From: Candidatus Zixiibacteriota bacterium
GTDB lineage: Bacteria > Zixibacteria > MSB-5A5 > GN15 > FEB-12
DNA length: 5,787 bases
Direction: 5' to 3'
Assembly: GCA_018816665.1 (NCBI GenBank)
Contig: JAHIVM010000427.1
Location: 1 to 5,787, forward strand
How positions within the stretch are numbered: position 1 is the first letter of the stretch; each line of letters starts with the position of its first letter. Both the position numbers and the translations under genes were made by a program. The notes below the pieces were generated by a model. The model was not told the DNA's origin. It was given only the letters and a program-made list of their open reading frames with translations, and did not search any database. Positions 5,372 through 5,787 of this stretch are shown piece after piece.

Positions 5372-5787
5372 TCAGGGAGTCTGGGTGCGACGTTTCTGCT
5401 TGATTTCGTAGCGCGCCCGGTTATGCTCCGCATTGGTTTTCGAAAAACGGTGATACCCCGTTCCATCCGCCACAAAATACAAATATTCGGTCGTTTCGGG
5501 CTGCAATACGGCCTTGATGGCCGCCAGTCCCGGGGAATTGATCGGAGTCGGCGGTAAGCCGCGTTTTCTATACGTGTTGTACGGAGTGTCTTTTTTGAGG
5601 TCCCGACGGCTCAGCGGGCGATCCAGTCCCCCCAACCCATATATGACAGTCGGATCGGCATCCAGTTTCATCCGCTTGCGGAGACGATTCTGGTACACCG
5701 ATGCAATCCGGGGCTTTTCATCGTCGCGCAACGCCTCGGCCTCGACTATTGATGCCAGCACGATCACTTCCTCCCGCGATAGTCCGT
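5372..5787 (-). CDS. mltG: Endolytic murein transglycosylase MltG, C-terminal part (partial; 5' end outside window)
   Basis: MltG is an inner-membrane lytic transglycosylase that cuts nascent peptidoglycan strands, influencing glycan length. The visible C-terminal 137 complete codons begin in mid-gene (GLSREEVIVLASIVEAEA). They contain the catalytic-Glu motif ASIVEAEA, which aligns with the ASIVEKET of known MltG, followed by the family hallmarks VASVYQNRL-like (IASVYQNRLRKRMKLDADP), TVIYGLG, DTPYNTY, GLPPTPINSPG, and YLYFVADGTGYHRFS, with NAEHNRA near the end. The stop is at 5372. The GTG at 5767 is internal, not a start, because the frame continues upstream with family-like residues to the window edge. 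The membrane anchor and LysM-like N-terminal region are not visible. It is convergent with the GAF gene, 12 nt between stops, with no terminator hairpin seen. Confidence 0.95.
   Translation of the reverse strand, partial: GLSREEVIVLASIVEAEALRDDEKPRIASVYQNRLRKRMKLDADPTVIYGLGGLDRPLSRRDLKKDTPYNTYRKRGLPPTPINSPGLAAIKAVLQPETTEYLYFVADGTGYHRFSKTNAEHNRARYEIKQKRRTQTP

Overview
This 5.8 kb window looks like chromosomal DNA from a Gram-negative bacterium. A CMP-Kdo synthetase implies Kdo-containing lipopolysaccharide. A GatC-like protein implies indirect tRNA amidation, as in deltaproteobacterial or FCB-type lineages rather than E. coli-like gammaproteobacteria. The sequence alone does not fix the lineage. 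No RNA genes, insertion sequences, integrases, CRISPR arrays or phage genes were seen. Base composition and gene style look even throughout.

Left part (1-1818, minus strand): a tightly packed operon transcribed leftward, gatC-like > kdsB > pyrG. gatC and kdsB share one base (TGATG), and only 1 or 13 nt separates kdsB from pyrG, depending on the pyrG start. PyrG makes CTP and KdsB spends CTP to activate Kdo, so these two genes are adjacent steps in supply and use. pyrG runs off the left edge; only its synthetase half (266 codons) is present. A plausible sigma-70 promoter sits just ahead of gatC.

Middle (1819-1961): a 143-nt divergent intergenic region with that promoter, a small inverted repeat, a second copy of one repeat arm overlapping the ribosome binding site, and the start of the rightward genes.

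Right-middle (1962-5359, plus strand): three co-oriented genes with 6-nt and 32-nt gaps. They encode a soluble PAS-type histidine kinase homologue with a badly eroded ATP-binding domain, an NtrC-type sigma-54 response regulator with an altered GAFTGA loop (GSFTSA), and a stand-alone GAF-like protein. This looks like a signalling module that assembles sensor, kinase-like scaffold and sigma-54 activator from separate parts. It is the least ordinary content of the window.

Right edge (5372-5787, minus strand): the C-terminal part of the endolytic murein transglycosylase MltG, convergent with the GAF gene across a 12-nt gap, with its 5' end outside the window.
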